NCBI RefSeq assembly: GCF_001632365.1
Contig: NW_024468534.1
Span: forward strand, 52,133 to 116,132
Origin: Laetiporus sulphureus 93-53
Lineage: Eukaryota > Basidiomycota > Agaricomycetes > Polyporales > Laetiporaceae
Direction of reading: 5' to 3'
DNA: 64,000 nt
Below are positions 36,059-47,882 of the stretch, piece after piece; position 1 is the first letter of the stretch, and each line of letters begins with the position of its first letter. A model generated the notes under the pieces. That model did no database searches. It was not told the origin of the DNA and was given only the letters and a program-made list of their open reading frames with translations. The position numbers and the translations under genes are program-made.

Positions 36059-37615
36059 TCATGCTTGCACAGTTCCAAACTTTACGAGGCCCCTCTCCGT
36101 CAAATGCTGAACAATCGACTCGACCTTCAACATGGTGTATTCAGCAAGTCGCTCGGCAAGGGTGGAAGCATATAGAGACTCACGTTCGCTGCCGTCAAGC
36201 GGATCTGCATGTCCCACCGTTTGGTGAATGGGGCACCTGTATCCTCTGCGATCTGTTCAACGTCGCCGAGTCCACCGGCTTTGCCCTGTGCATCATCCTC
36301 CTCTCGTGTGGCCTCGAACCAGATCAGCTTCTCCACCTGATCTATCGAGCCCTTCAGACGACCCTGTTCAATCATTTTCCGTGCCATCGTCTCTGCAGCG
36401 CCAGGAGTAAGATCTAGCAGTGCACCAAGGCCGCTGAAAGTAATGTTGTTGTAGATCTTCGAGCTGGCTAGGACATTGTGTTCCATAACTGCACGATCGA
36501 GCACCGTCGCTGGTCCCGTCCGCGTGCTTGCATTGGCATCGCTCATCTCCTCATCTTCTGCGACAGCCGATGCAAGGCGATCGTTGGAGGATTGCGCGAT
36601 CTTGGCTAGTTGATGCGGTTTGAGAGTCACCTCGAAGTCCTTGATCTCGGCAGGGCGAAGAATACGATCGTGGAACATCTTGAGGAGGATAGTGTAGGTA
36701 GGGAGATCAGCTGTCCGCTCGTCTCGGCAGAGAGAGGCAAGAAGACGCGAACGGGTAGGCCCTGCCGGGGCAAGGACTGCACATGTCACTGCAGCAGATC
36801 TACGGGAAAGTGAGCGGAGGTGTGCTGGTAAAGAGATGGCGACGTACAGCATGTGTTTGCGCTCCCCTTCGTCAATCTCAGGCACCCAACTGAGTTCGTG
36901 GTACCTAGCGGCGGCTTCCAGGAACCTACGCGAGTAATCAAATATACGAGCCTGACACAGCTTAAATTGCAGTAACGCTTCTTTGTCTGAAGACGAAGGA
37001 GCGAGGAGCGCGGCGCGGTTGTAGTAGGTTTCGGCTTGTACAGAATCCTCATCCTCGAGGAGAAGGCGGACAATACGGAGGTAGACTAAGAATTTCTCCT
37101 CTTCCGCTCTGATGCAGTTGTCCCATCAATGTGGTTTCCTTGCATGCAAGCTAGAACACTTACCTTTGGCCGGCGTCCAAATTGATGCCCATTAGGACCT
37201 TCGCAGCGGCTGTCCACTCTTCGTCTCCTTCCAGAATATTGGCGAGTTGGAAACGGAGCGCGTTGACCTACAGTAAATATCAATAAACTCTCTCGTCTCT
37301 CGTGTATGGTCTTACCTGCTCCTCATATGTGATAATACGCGGCTGAATCGTGTTGAGGATGTCTTGCACGATTTGCTTTCGTAGAGCGTTGTTGCGGATC
37401 CGTCCGTCATCAAGGGCCTTGACCAGTTCAGAAAGAACCTGTCTCCCGATGACATGACCAACGTTCTCCTGGACAACGTTCTCTACTAGGATGTGGGTAT
37501 CTGCGGCGAAAGATGTCTGATCGCGCCGCGCAAGCAGGTCGGTGAGGATCGATGCATATGCGACGGCCTTGTCTTTCTGATTTAGGCCGGAGACCTGGGA
37601 TAGTATGCCCTCCAT
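36059..37615 (-). CDS. CSN4: COP9 signalosome subunit 4
   Basis: CSN4 is a PCI-domain subunit of the COP9 signalosome, which removes Nedd8 from cullins. The ATG (37615-37613) begins with helical TPR-like repeats (KDKAVAYASILTDLLARRDQ, then NALRFQLANILEGDEEWTAA). The middle contains AETYYNRAALL and LQFKLCQARIFDYSRRFLEAA, a typical CSN4/Rpn5 segment. The PCI winged helix is near 36500-36300 (VMEHNVLASSKIYNNITFSG, then LGALLDLTPGAAE, MIEQGRLKGSIDQVE). A last intron of 62 nt (gtgagt...aag) joins the penultimate exon to a short C-terminal helix ending at TGA 36061-36059. Without that splice the frame would end at 36127 with an unrelated tail. It is convergent with CTK1, with 106 bp between the stops. 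Confidence 0.92.
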
Positions 37616-38082
37616 GTTTCGTCGGTGGGTAAAGCAGAAAGGAAAGAGACACAGACGAAGGGACGTGAGTGTGGCGGAGAGTAAGAGTCGGGCACGCGAA
37701 CACGTGCGTGCTACATGTCGGACGGCCGAATAAGGCAGTCGACTTGGAAGATGGGCGCTGCCATGGACACGTCCAAGCCCGTCTCCAGGTCGCCAGCGCG
37801 GACTCCCCGATACCCTCTTTCGTTCGTTCACCCACGACCAGTGTCTTGCTCTCACACATCCGGGGCATCCTGTCCACTCGTCGGACGGATTGACACGGTC
37901 GCCCTGGGGATCAGTACAGCGTACGTTCATTGCTGCGTGATCTTATCAGTCATGCTGACGCAGATGCTCAGCTTATAGTACACTTCAGGCATCGCATCGT
38001 CCTTGCCTCCCCACCCCGCTGCTAGCCAGCGACCGCTCTCTTCGTCCTTCGTTCTTCGCCCTCCTGGCTCGCTGCGTCCGCC
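37616..38082. promoter_or_regulatory. Bidirectional promoter region, CSN4 / large repeat protein
   Basis: 467 bp lie between divergent ATGs at 37615 (minus) and 38083 (plus). The side next to the plus-strand gene is strongly pyrimidine-rich. No discrete site is claimed. Confidence 0.45.
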
Positions 38083-41000
38083 ATGTCTCACCTTATGAGT
38101 AAACCGAAGCAGAGACCTTATTTATTCGACCTTCCCCGAGCTGCCCATCCACTGTCGCCACCAGAGACTGACGACAATGTCACTCAACCCTCTCTGTCCG
38201 CTCCTGTGCCCAGCTTCTCTCAGGCATTGGAAGTCGAGCCTTCATCCTCCCACGTCTCCGTAACAGAGATGCCTGCGTCCTCATACCGGAAACCGTCTTC
38301 GGTAACCTATGTCAACACTGGCTTCAGAGAGGCTCGCGAGCGTGGTCCTCAGAGGAGTCTCATCAAATGGCTCGTGGTGGTCATTCCTCCTGCTTCATTT
38401 TCTCGAGATCATGGCCCTCTCGGACACACGCTCTCCTCTGGACCTGTCAACAAATTGTCGCAAGGCATCCTCATGCCCTTGTTCCCTACTGTAGGTGTAG
38501 TACTGTTGATCACATAGCCATGCTGACGACTTCTCAGATGGGCGGCCAGCTGGGTGCGATTGCTCGCGAGTTCAATTTGCCTAGCACTGCGGGCTTGTGC
38601 CTCTACTTGCACACTAGTCACAACGGGATCCCTCTCTTCCCACGGATCTCAGACGAATCATGGCACTTGCTGTGGGCAAACCTCTTTGAGGCCCGCTCTC
38701 CAGCCCCGCCCCAGAGCCAGTTACCTATCGGGGGTCAGATAGAGTTTGACATTGATCTGATCAAGGCTCGATGGTACGATGCGTGGCTTGCATCGCCTCG
38801 CAAAGACAGAGCGGATGTGCCTCAATCCGTTGCACACTCTCGCCGTCCGTCACTGACACACTGGCGGGGTGACAGCAGGACGACATTCCTTGACGACCAG
38901 CTGGATGATCGGCTAGATGATCAGTCTGTCACTCACAGAGGAGCATTGAATGCGCCCAGGATTGCTCCAAAGAAGTTGTCCCTGTTGGATCGCTTGGATA
39001 ATGCATCTGTTCTTTCTGGTTCGAGAACTGGGCGCAATCTGTCTCCTCCAAGTCCTGGTTACGACGCGCAGACGCGCGCTTTGTCTCCCATCGTTCAGGA
39101 AGACGAGCCCAAGACTGCCCGGAAAGAGCTGGATACGCTCGTGACTTCATGGCGCGCATCTGCATCTATCTCCGCCAGCCCGCTGGCCACGACGGGGCAG
39201 ACCAGCCTTGACCCGGCAAACATGCCCAACACTCTTGGTGACCTTCCCTCTGCTAGCACAACTGAGCGCTCAGAGCTCAATTTGGAGGACTACACATGGT
39301 CACCATCGTCAGCCGGGCCGCAAGAGTACGACAACGAAACTGATAGTGAGTCGTGGCGACTTCCATCGCCTGACATCGCGGGACGCGCTATGTCCGATGC
39401 ACCACTTACGCCCATGACCGCCACGAGTTGGGGCGCTCCGTTATCGTACCCAGCATCCCCGCTCGATGCCGGTTCAGAGTATGCGCAGTCTGTCGACGTG
39501 GCTGTGAGAGCCATGTCCAGTCGCCCGGCGACTCCTACAACTGCGACGTCCTGGGGCCCGTCTTCCCACCCAGTTTCTCCCATGCCGCAGCAGCCTGAGC
39601 TCCGTGTGCCTTCGCCCGATCTTGGTGACCGCGGACTGCCCAGCGTCCCTGTCACACCGTCGACTGCCACTTCGTGGGGCCCTCCATCTCCCGCAGCTAC
39701 GTCTCCTGCGCAAAGCGAGTTCCGAGTTCCGTCACCCGATCTTGGTGCGCGGGGCATGTTGAGCGTGCCTGTTTCGCCGCTGCCTGTGAGATTGCGCAAA
39801 CGGGAGGCAGTGCCCGAGTCCTCGCAGGACGGAGAAGAGGAGACTCAACCTTTCAAGAACGTATGGCCTTATCAAGGAGCAGAAGCTGACCATGAGGAGA
39901 CCAAAAGCGAGGCATCCGTGGTTTCGCATCTCGCGTTCCCGTACTACGATGCATCTAGTAAGAATGTCGCCAGTGACGAAGGTTCGCGAGTATCCGAAGA
40001 CGAGGTGGAAGAGCCAGATGACGATTCCGTGAAGCTCTTTTATCCGTATAAAAACATGCCTCAGCAGGAGCCGTGGAGTCACGTCTCGTCGCCTGAAGTG
40101 GCAGAGAAATCTTCCGAGGAGCAAGCTGAAGACGACTCGTCGAAACTGATCTTCCCGTATTACGACACACAGGATGAGGTGCGGACGCATGTGTGGCCAT
40201 ACCAAGCAGGCGCGGAGAGCGCCGAGGAGGAAGCCGACGACAGTTCGTCTAAGCTAGTCTTCCCGTACTATGAGGCGTCCAATGAGGTTCGAACACATGT
40301 GTGGCCATATCAAGCGAGTGCGGAAAGCTCTGACGCTTCAGGAGAGGAAGAGGCTGATCCGTCGAAGTTGACTTTCCCGTGCTATGATGCCTCCGAGCGT
40401 GCGTGGACGAATGTGTGGCCTTATCAAGCACAGGCTAATCCAACGCACTACCCGCAGTTCAACTTGTGTATGTGTCTGCTTTGCTTGCGCGCCTATCGTG
40501 TTAACTGAGCAACCTATGTAGATCCTGCCGTCTACCCCCACTTCGAGTTGTACCCATCTGCAGTGCAGGTGGCGGATCATTCGCCCGATAAAGAGGTGTC
40601 CGTCGTCTTTCATGCTCAATATCCGACTTTCAACCTATGTCAGTTGTCTATAGCTTTGTATGTGTCCAGAGATGCTGATGTTCTCTCCCAGATCCTGCTG
40701 TGTATCCTCACTTCGACATATATCCGGCGATCGCTGGAGAAGTTGCTCCGAAAACGCAGGCTGTCTCCAAGCCGGCTGCTTCGCGATCGCGCTCTCCAGT
40801 GCGTGCAGCTGCGGACTACCCCGGGTTTGTCCTATGTGCGTATGGAACGATACATCCGCAGTTCATGGTTGACGTTATGAACTCTAGATCCCCCAGTATA
40901 TCCGTGGAATTTGCAGGAGATCTACCCTGCAACTGCGAAGTCCAACAGTCAACCGCGCAATTGGCAGCCAAGAGCCCGCCCCAATGCCACTACCGCGACA

Positions 41001-43422
41001 AGTGTGGGATCCAGCGCTGCGTATCCTACCTTCCAGCTTTGTACGTATGCTCGCTAAGTTGAAGGAGCGTGACTTCTCACCGTTCTTTTTGCAGACCCTG
41101 CGATGTCGCCACGCACTCCGACCAGTGTCGCTTTGGGGGAAATGGCTCTGCCAGGGCATGAACAGCTCCCGTCGGTCGAAGTGCACTTGTCTAGTGGATA
41201 TCCTCACTTGGATATTTGTACGTTCATCGCACAGTCGAAACCGTGCATGAGCTCACTGCCGCATAGATCCTGCTGTCTATCCTCACAATCTCGAGCAAAT
41301 CTATCCGGCGCACGTTGCTGATGAAGATACGTCTCCGGACAATGAGATCCGTGTGAACACGCGAGCGCAATATCCTTCCATCGAGTTGTGTACGCATTAT
41401 TCTTTTCCAATGTCTTCTGTGTCGCTCATCCCAACGATCAGATCCGGCCGTATATCCGCACAGCCTGCATGACATCTATCCCGCGAGGCTAACGGATGAA
41501 GTCTCGTCTGACGTGGAGACGCGATCTCGGCCTGGGAGGCATGCAGAGATTCAAACGAAGCCTTCAGCCATCGCTTCACGTGCGTACATTCGTTGAACCA
41601 AATTCTACTTCTTATGCATAAGCTTGCAGGTCCATCTATGACTACCGAGGCTCTGACAGCATTTGTGTCGATGGCGGCTGTCTCTAGCAACTCTGTATCC
41701 CAAAAACAATCGGAAATATTCTCCATCGCATTAGATGCGTCCTATCCCCACTTTAGACTATGTGAGCTTATCATTCTGTCTGATGTCTTTGCCCGTCCCT
41801 CTTGCTCACCATCCGCAACAGACCCTGCTGTATATCCCGATAATCTCAAGGAAATCTATCCTCCCATAGTCGTCGCTGAGCAATCAACGCATGGAGACAT
41901 GCCATCACCCATGCGCTCTGTAGCATACCCCCATATCAATATCTGTAAGTGCTTCTCCGCTGATTACGGTGACTTTCAATTAAGCGGATAAATCGCAGAT
42001 CCCGCAGTGTATCCTCACAACCTCACAAGCATCTACCCATCATCTGGATTGCAACATGCTCTCACGTCTATGCATGATTCGATAAAGGCTGCTTCTCCTC
42101 AAGCATCGTCTGAATATCAAGCTATAGCGGAAACCCACACATCGTCCCCATACGCCTATCCCTTTGTCTTCCCTTGTGCGTTCCTCTGTGTCATACCGTT
42201 TCGTGTTCTCATAAGTGCTTACAGATTACTTCGTCTACCCTCACCTGACAATATATCCAGCACCAGCTGCACAGTTGGAAACGGCCGCCTCGCAGTACGT
42301 CGCGGATGTGAAGGAGACCAGCTACCCGGTCTTTGATATTTGTACGTGTCTCGATGAACCGACCCTATTTGCTGATTGCTCAACTTTGTCTATAGATCCT
42401 TCCGTGTACCCCAATCTGGTGATCTATCCCCCAGTCTGGCGGTTTAGCGAGACTTTGAAGCAGCGACAGGAAGTAGATCGTAATGAGACGGCCCTTATTT
42501 TCGGGCCTCCTCAGCTGCCAAACCATGAGCCTCGACGGAAACCAGAGTTGATTCATTCTGTCCTGAATGAGCAGGCCTCTGGTGCCTCCACAGAGTCCGC
42601 TTCTCCTGAAAGCGATTCTGTGATGCCTCTGCCGGCTATTTCTCCTATTGTACCCGTTATACAGCCCGCCCCTCCACCAGTACATGCGCGCCGTCGTTCA
42701 CGGGCTGCTTCTGTCAGCGTTCCGCCTCCTCCTCCTCCAAAGCCGGTAGGTATGCATGTTAGCGTTCCTTCTGGTAACGTTATTGGGCAGTCCACGATCC
42801 CACGGTTATCGATGGCCGGTGGGCCGTTGTCTGGACGAGGGTTACCTCCGCATCCAGCTGTGCACCGCAGGATGTCTGTGGCTATGCCTAATGCACGGCG
42901 CGTCTCTTCTGCGGTGTCGAAACTACCCATTCTGGTGGAGCCAGACGAGGACGCAACTCAAATCAAACCTGCCGCCAAGCCGGCTTCCTTGAGACGACCT
43001 CTGCATGCCTCGAGGTCCTCGCTTGACCAAGGCCAGTCGGCGGTTCACATTGATGCCGCCAGCCCTTCCAAGGCATCGCCAGTTACTCAAACGAGCTCTG
43101 CAACACTGCCGCCTAGGCCAACCATGCTTGATGTCGGTACATCGGAGCTGAGTCGATCCAAGACAATGCCGAGCTCGAGAACACGGGGAAAGGCAGTATT
43201 GGAAAGGGCGAGAGCGTTCGACCAGTCGCGTTGTAAGTAGCTTTTGCGTAGTCAGTCTCGAAGATATTAATGAGCTATTCACAATCAGCTGCTACGCCGA
43301 GCGACGATTCGCAGTTGCGTCTTAACACGTCGGCTCCAGTGCCTTCTCGACCTGCAGCGCCATCCTCACCCACCGGGCGACCGATATCGAAGTTGGACCG
43401 ATCCAAATATCCGTTCTCATAA
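38083..43422 (+). CDS. Large low-complexity protein with WPY and YP-module repeats
   Basis: I do not recognise this protein. The ATG at 38083 starts a Ser/Pro-rich region, then a conserved-looking globular segment of about 150 residues (from LIKWLVVVIPPASFSRDH to GQIEFDIDLIKARWYDAWL). A disordered part follows, with at least four copies of a motif such as SPDLGxRG...TATSWGPPS (39.35-39.75 kb). Next is an acidic part with repeated HVWPYQA and FPYYDA units (39.85-40.45 kb). From 40522 to 42341 ten consecutive symmetric phase-1 exons of 117-177 nt encode modules that mostly start YPAVYPHxL..IYP and end YPxFxLY. The C terminus is Pro/Ser/Arg-rich. A final exon ends at TAA 43420-43422. A scaffold or polarity role would fit, but there is no direct evidence. 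Confidence 0.8.
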
Positions 43423-44394
43423 GCTATATTCATAATACATCGGCGGCATATTTTAAAAGGAGGGGGCACATCTTTCGCGTGTCATTACACCTTATTTTTC
43501 GCCGTGTGGCTCCCTAATCTTTTTGATACCTATAGCAACCTCCTGTACACATAGCAATACGTTACAGCATAAATCATTGAAACGCTATGAGCGTAGACCT
43601 CGAAAGCTTTTATCAACCAATGTAGCTGACCGGCTTGGACCTCATGTGGCCCGTCGGTTGGGCGTTAGCATACAGCAACTCGCACAAACTCGATATACTA
43701 GGTGACTTCCTTCTGATCTTCAATCTCTCATTGCTGCCAGCCCCTGCTTCTATAGGATATGCATCCAAGGGCGATTTCGCGCACCTTGAGGCCGGACTTG
43801 CCCATGTGGACTTGTGATATGTTTTAGGTCAGAGCAGTAATTGACTGCCAGCGAAAGACTGCACATACCGTGCGGCATCTGTCTTTTATACCAATTGCAT
43901 TTGATGGAGACGAAACGACCCGGGGGCCGTAAACAACGAGACAGGTTACGAAGCACTTGTATTTAAATTCAAGCATTAGAGGTCAATGAGGGGCAGCGAA
44001 ATAGTACACATAGGTGCCACTCGTTATCGGCGGCATACAGCCGTGAAGGACGCGAGTGTGCAGAAGCAGAAGCAAGCCGCTATGGAAATATGCAGCACGT
44101 GATCGCGACGCGACGCGCTTGTGGCTGAACCCGACCGGCAAGTGCTGTTCGACCCTCCCTCCTCCAGTACCACACCACGTTGAAGACATGTTTCATCGAA
44201 ATTAAGAAATCACGAAATTCTCGTAGTAAACAAGCTTCTGCTATCCATAAGCTCATTCGTACATGCTATCGCAGCACTCTTTCGATACACATGCTCGTAC
44301 AACCAAGCCTGCACAGCAAACATAGCTATCTGCCATGAGCGCCAACTATTCATACAATCTGCACCATCATGTGAATATGTATCGCCTTTTCACT
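43423..44394. other. Intergenic stretch between convergent genes, no gene seen
   Basis: About 970 bp hold the 3' flanks of the convergent genes at 43422 (plus) and 44395 (minus). It is locally AT-rich (for example ATTTAAATTC near 43957). No ORF, repeat or RNA gene could be supported. Confidence 0.5.
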
Positions 44395-46248
44395 TTACGA
44401 ATGGCCGTCAATGGGGAGCGGACGATACGGCGTTTCGAGGTATTTGATTTCGTCCGGTGTAAGCTCCACGCTCACAGCGCCTGATGGTTGGAAATGAAGT
44501 TCCATTCTCACATCGCGAACAGGAAACAAAACTATGGCTGCTTACCAATGATGTCCTCGAGGTTCTTGAGGCTAGTCGTTCCAACGATTGGCGCGGTGAC
44601 ACCTGCGACATATGGCGTGACTAAGAATGCAACAAACGATGGCGCAACAATACTCACCCTCCTTCGACATACTCCACGCAATGGCGATCTGTGCCATGCT
44701 CACGCCTTTCTTCTTTGACAACTCCTCGACGCTGAAGGCGTTCTTGCCGTCAGCAATGCTGTGGCAGATGGAGCAAATGGACAGCGTACCGCTTCACAAT
44801 CTCTGGCGAGCCCGGACTGTCCTTGTAATGGTGCGCGAACCTAGAGAGGAGTTATCAGCATCGTGTGTGGAAACCGACATGACGAATGCAACTCACGGGT
44901 CTGTCTCACCTCTTTGCGTCTGGTCAGAGAGCGGACGGCAAAGGATACCACGGGCGAGTGGAGACCACGGAATGGAGCCGACGCCGAACAACTGAGGAGC
45001 GAAGAAAATCAAGCTGGTTAGCAAGCCGTTGTGTATCAATTCTCGAGCAAATACCTTTAGTGTAGGGAACATCTCGCGTTCCTCCTCGCGGTAGAGCAAA
45101 CTGTGGTGGTTTTGCATCGAGATGAAGGGCGTGAGATTGTGCGTGATTGCATAGTCTTCCGATGCTCACGATGAGCCACTTCGAGCAAATATATGCGCAG
45201 TTTACTCACTCTGCATGGCATGGACTACATGATTTATGCATTAGACATACATGACTGGGAGATTTGTACAAGCAACGCATGACTTACATTGATACGCATA
45301 GCACGAGCTCATCCCAATGTAGCGCACGTATCCTGCCTTTACGACATCATGCAGCGCTTGCATCTGCACGTCCCCAATGAGCGATACAATCTAACGAATT
45401 TCAAAGGTACAAATGCGACGCACCGTCTCCTCGATCGGAGTGTCGTAGTCAAAGCGATGACCTGCGCAGATGCACATTAATAAATTGAAAATGTTAAATT
45501 AAAGCGACATGCGCACACTGCAGGAGGTCAATATAATCGAGCTGGAGACGCTTCAGGCTCTGCTTGACCGAATCGAAAATATGCTGCAAAGGGTTCAGTG
45601 ATCGTCCGGAAAATAGCACGGAAAAGTCTGCATATAGTGACACACCTTGCGGTTAAGTCCGCGCTGATTAACGAGTCCAACCTCGTCAGGCTTCACACCC
45701 ATTGACATCAGGTTCATGTCGTATGTCGGAGCAACCGCAGCAAACAGCTACATATTGAGATCGAATTCTGTGAATACAGATTGTGATAGCATCTAGAGAC
45801 TGCATACCTTCGTCATAATTACGAGCTCCTCGCGCGGTAGGTTGAGTTCCTTGATCGCCTTTCCGAGCATGACTTCGGAGAGACCGTTGGAGTAGATCTG
45901 GTCAGGGAGGTCAGATTTTGGTGACACATGTTTGTATCAGACATACATTAGCTGTGTCGAACGTCTGGATACCATGATCATAGCTTTCGTCAAAAATTGT
46001 GAGCTCTAGATCCCCGAAAATACCTAGTAGACACAACTTACGCAAACTTGATGTGCTTTGTAACCTCGTCCTGGTCCTCAATGACCCACTTTTGCCAGCC
46101 CTTGCTTCCGTACGACATGCACCCAAGAATGATCTTGGACACCTTCAGACCTGAGTTGCCAAGCCGGACTGTACGAAGAAGTTATGGCAAGCCACTCAAC
46201 GAGAGGCTGTAACGTACCATACGGCATCTCTCTCTTCTGCAGCGACAT
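44395..46248 (-). CDS. Aldo/keto reductase, aryl-alcohol dehydrogenase-like
   Basis: This NADPH-dependent oxidoreductase has a TIM-barrel fold and should reduce aldehydes or ketones. The ATG (46248-46246) opens the protein, with [21 protein letters not shown]. The catalytic tetrad is visible: Asp in GIQTFDTAN, Tyr in the following IYSNGLSE segment, Lys in LVIMTKLF, and His in LLQCHRFD. Later parts include [39 protein letters not shown] and the cofactor segment [16 protein letters not shown]. The stop is TAA at 44397-44395. About eleven small exons are needed, one separated by an intron of only 31 nt (44759-44789). The family includes yeast Aad enzymes and versiconal hemiacetal acetate reductases; the substrate is unknown. 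No secondary-metabolite cluster is evident nearby. Confidence 0.88.
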
Positions 46249-46974
46249 TTTCACTGGGTTTGCACTTGGAGACGACTGGGAAAATTGAGGTACTAGGAAC
46301 GACCACGGTCATCATACCCATATGCACGCTAGATATACCACGAACCGTGGTTTACGGCCCGATGAAGAGAAGTATTACAAAGCGTTCAACATTCAGACCT
46401 CGGAGTTCCGGGAGGGACACTGGGATGAGAAATCCACCGTCTGCGTGCGTGATCGTGGGTGTAGTAGAGCAGGGGCGTCGACGTCAGAGCTCACAGCCTA
46501 TATATATGCGCGCATATGGGGGATGCGCGATTAACTGGACCTGCCTTTCTGGGTGTGTCGTGGGTGAGCATGTGAGCGCAACGTGGCTGTGGGGATCGTA
46601 CCCATCGGAAAATAGTCGGCATTCCCAGAACTTTTATACACACAGGCCTCTCCAGCGATTACCATATTCGAGGAGATTGCCATTGAGCCTACAGCTGCTA
46701 CATATCGGCAGCGAAAGAACATAACTTTCTCATAAGTCTCGCAAGCGAGTAACAACCAACGTGCGTTATGATATGCATTGCGGAATACACTTCAAGTTCT
46801 AACATCATGGCCGATCTATCAGCTGCAGGTTAGGTGAGCCGAATGCGGGCGGTATGGGTGTACAGGGGATCTAGTCATGCCGTGCGCTTCGAGGAAGCTC
46901 TGATTCCTAGGCACGCGCGACAGTCCTATATCACCTGTAGGCTTTATTTGACCGCTCGCAGCGCCTTCAACGCC
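46249..46974. other. Intergenic stretch, AKR promoter and PUB-gene 3' flank
   Basis: About 725 bp without a supported gene. An alternating purine-pyrimidine tract (tatatatatgcgcgcatat, near 46499-46517) is the only distinctive feature; it lies about 250 bp upstream of the aldo/keto reductase ATG. Confidence 0.4.
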
Positions 46975-47882
46975 TCACACTATCCGGCCATCGAGGGTGT
47001 ATCCGCGCGAGACGGGCTTGACGGTGCTCGGTGATCCCGGAGTAGCTGATTCCTCTGGAGGCACGGAGAACCGGGAGTGACGAGCGGCTGCCTCGCGTGC
47101 AACGCGCTGCTTCACCTTCTGACGATCATCCTTGATCCGCAACAACGCCTGCCAGAGGATGACACTTGGTGCTTGTGATATAAGTCATGAAATCGTACCT
47201 TTTCCTTCGCCTCTTCCTCTGCTCTCTTGGCGTTTTCCAGTGCACGCTGTTCCGCCTCTTTCTTCGGCAGCTCGCGTTCGAGTGCCTCTTCGAGCAGGGT
47301 CAAGCCAAGCTTCAGATCTGGCAGAGACTGTTTCTGAAAGATCAAGTATGGTGTGAAATCCTCCACCTGCGCCATCAGATCGTATCAGGTTGTGTCCATT
47401 AAAGACGAATCTTACCTTCTCGCGAAAGCCGAGCTTCAATCATAGTAGGATAGTATAAGCACTTTGGCGATGGCCATAGTTTGAACACGAAATTATGACT
47501 CACCTCCATTATAAACTCCAACGCGCCCTTGGGCTCGATGATTTTGCGCCTGACGGCATCATTCGTCCTCTTCACTCTCTGCCGCTCAAGGTTCTCCGGT
47601 TCCTTCAATATATTCTGCGCCAGCTTCTTGATAGTCTACTCGAAAGCTGCTCCAGCGGCGCAACACAGTCATCAATGCAGTGCTACGAACCTGCATCGAG
47701 GCTATGGCAGGATCTCTACCATTCCGCTCAATGATGCCCTTATCGATCATCCGCCTAAGCTGCTGTCTACGCGGATTCTCCTCGTCCCAGTCCTTGTACA
47801 GTTCACCGCGTGGCTCCTGGCGAGTCTGCCCCAAGCGTGTCTCGGCCGCTGCACAGAGCGCATCCCGGGTAGACGTCGACAT
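46975..47882 (-). CDS. PUB-domain protein, copy 1
   Basis: The PUB (PUG) domain binds the C terminus of the AAA ATPase p97/Cdc48 in proteins such as PNGase and UBX cofactors. The ATG (47882-47880) starts an N-terminal exon ending RNGRDPAIASMQ. The PUB core then runs across introns: IKKLAQNILKEPENLERQR, TNDAVRRKIIEPKGALEFIM, LGFREK and VEDFTPYLIFQ. A charged, probably coiled-coil segment follows (LEEALERELPKKEAEQRALE and on). The C terminus is Ser/Pro-rich, ending RGYTLDGRIV at TGA 46977-46975. Exon order and intron positions match the paralogue at 53659-54719. No N-glycanase or UBX catalytic domain is attached, so it is a stand-alone PUB protein. Cdc48 binding is inferred from the fold only. 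Confidence 0.8.

Noticed and set aside
36127..36190. CSN4 ending at the stop 36127 by reading through
   Set aside because: A gtgagt donor and an in-phase acceptor give a helical C terminus typical of CSN4 and end the gene at 36059; the read-through tail looks like translated intron.
39290..39799. Open frame on minus opposite the Ser/Pro-rich repeats
   Set aside because: It mirrors the repetitive plus-strand coding exon and has no independent support.
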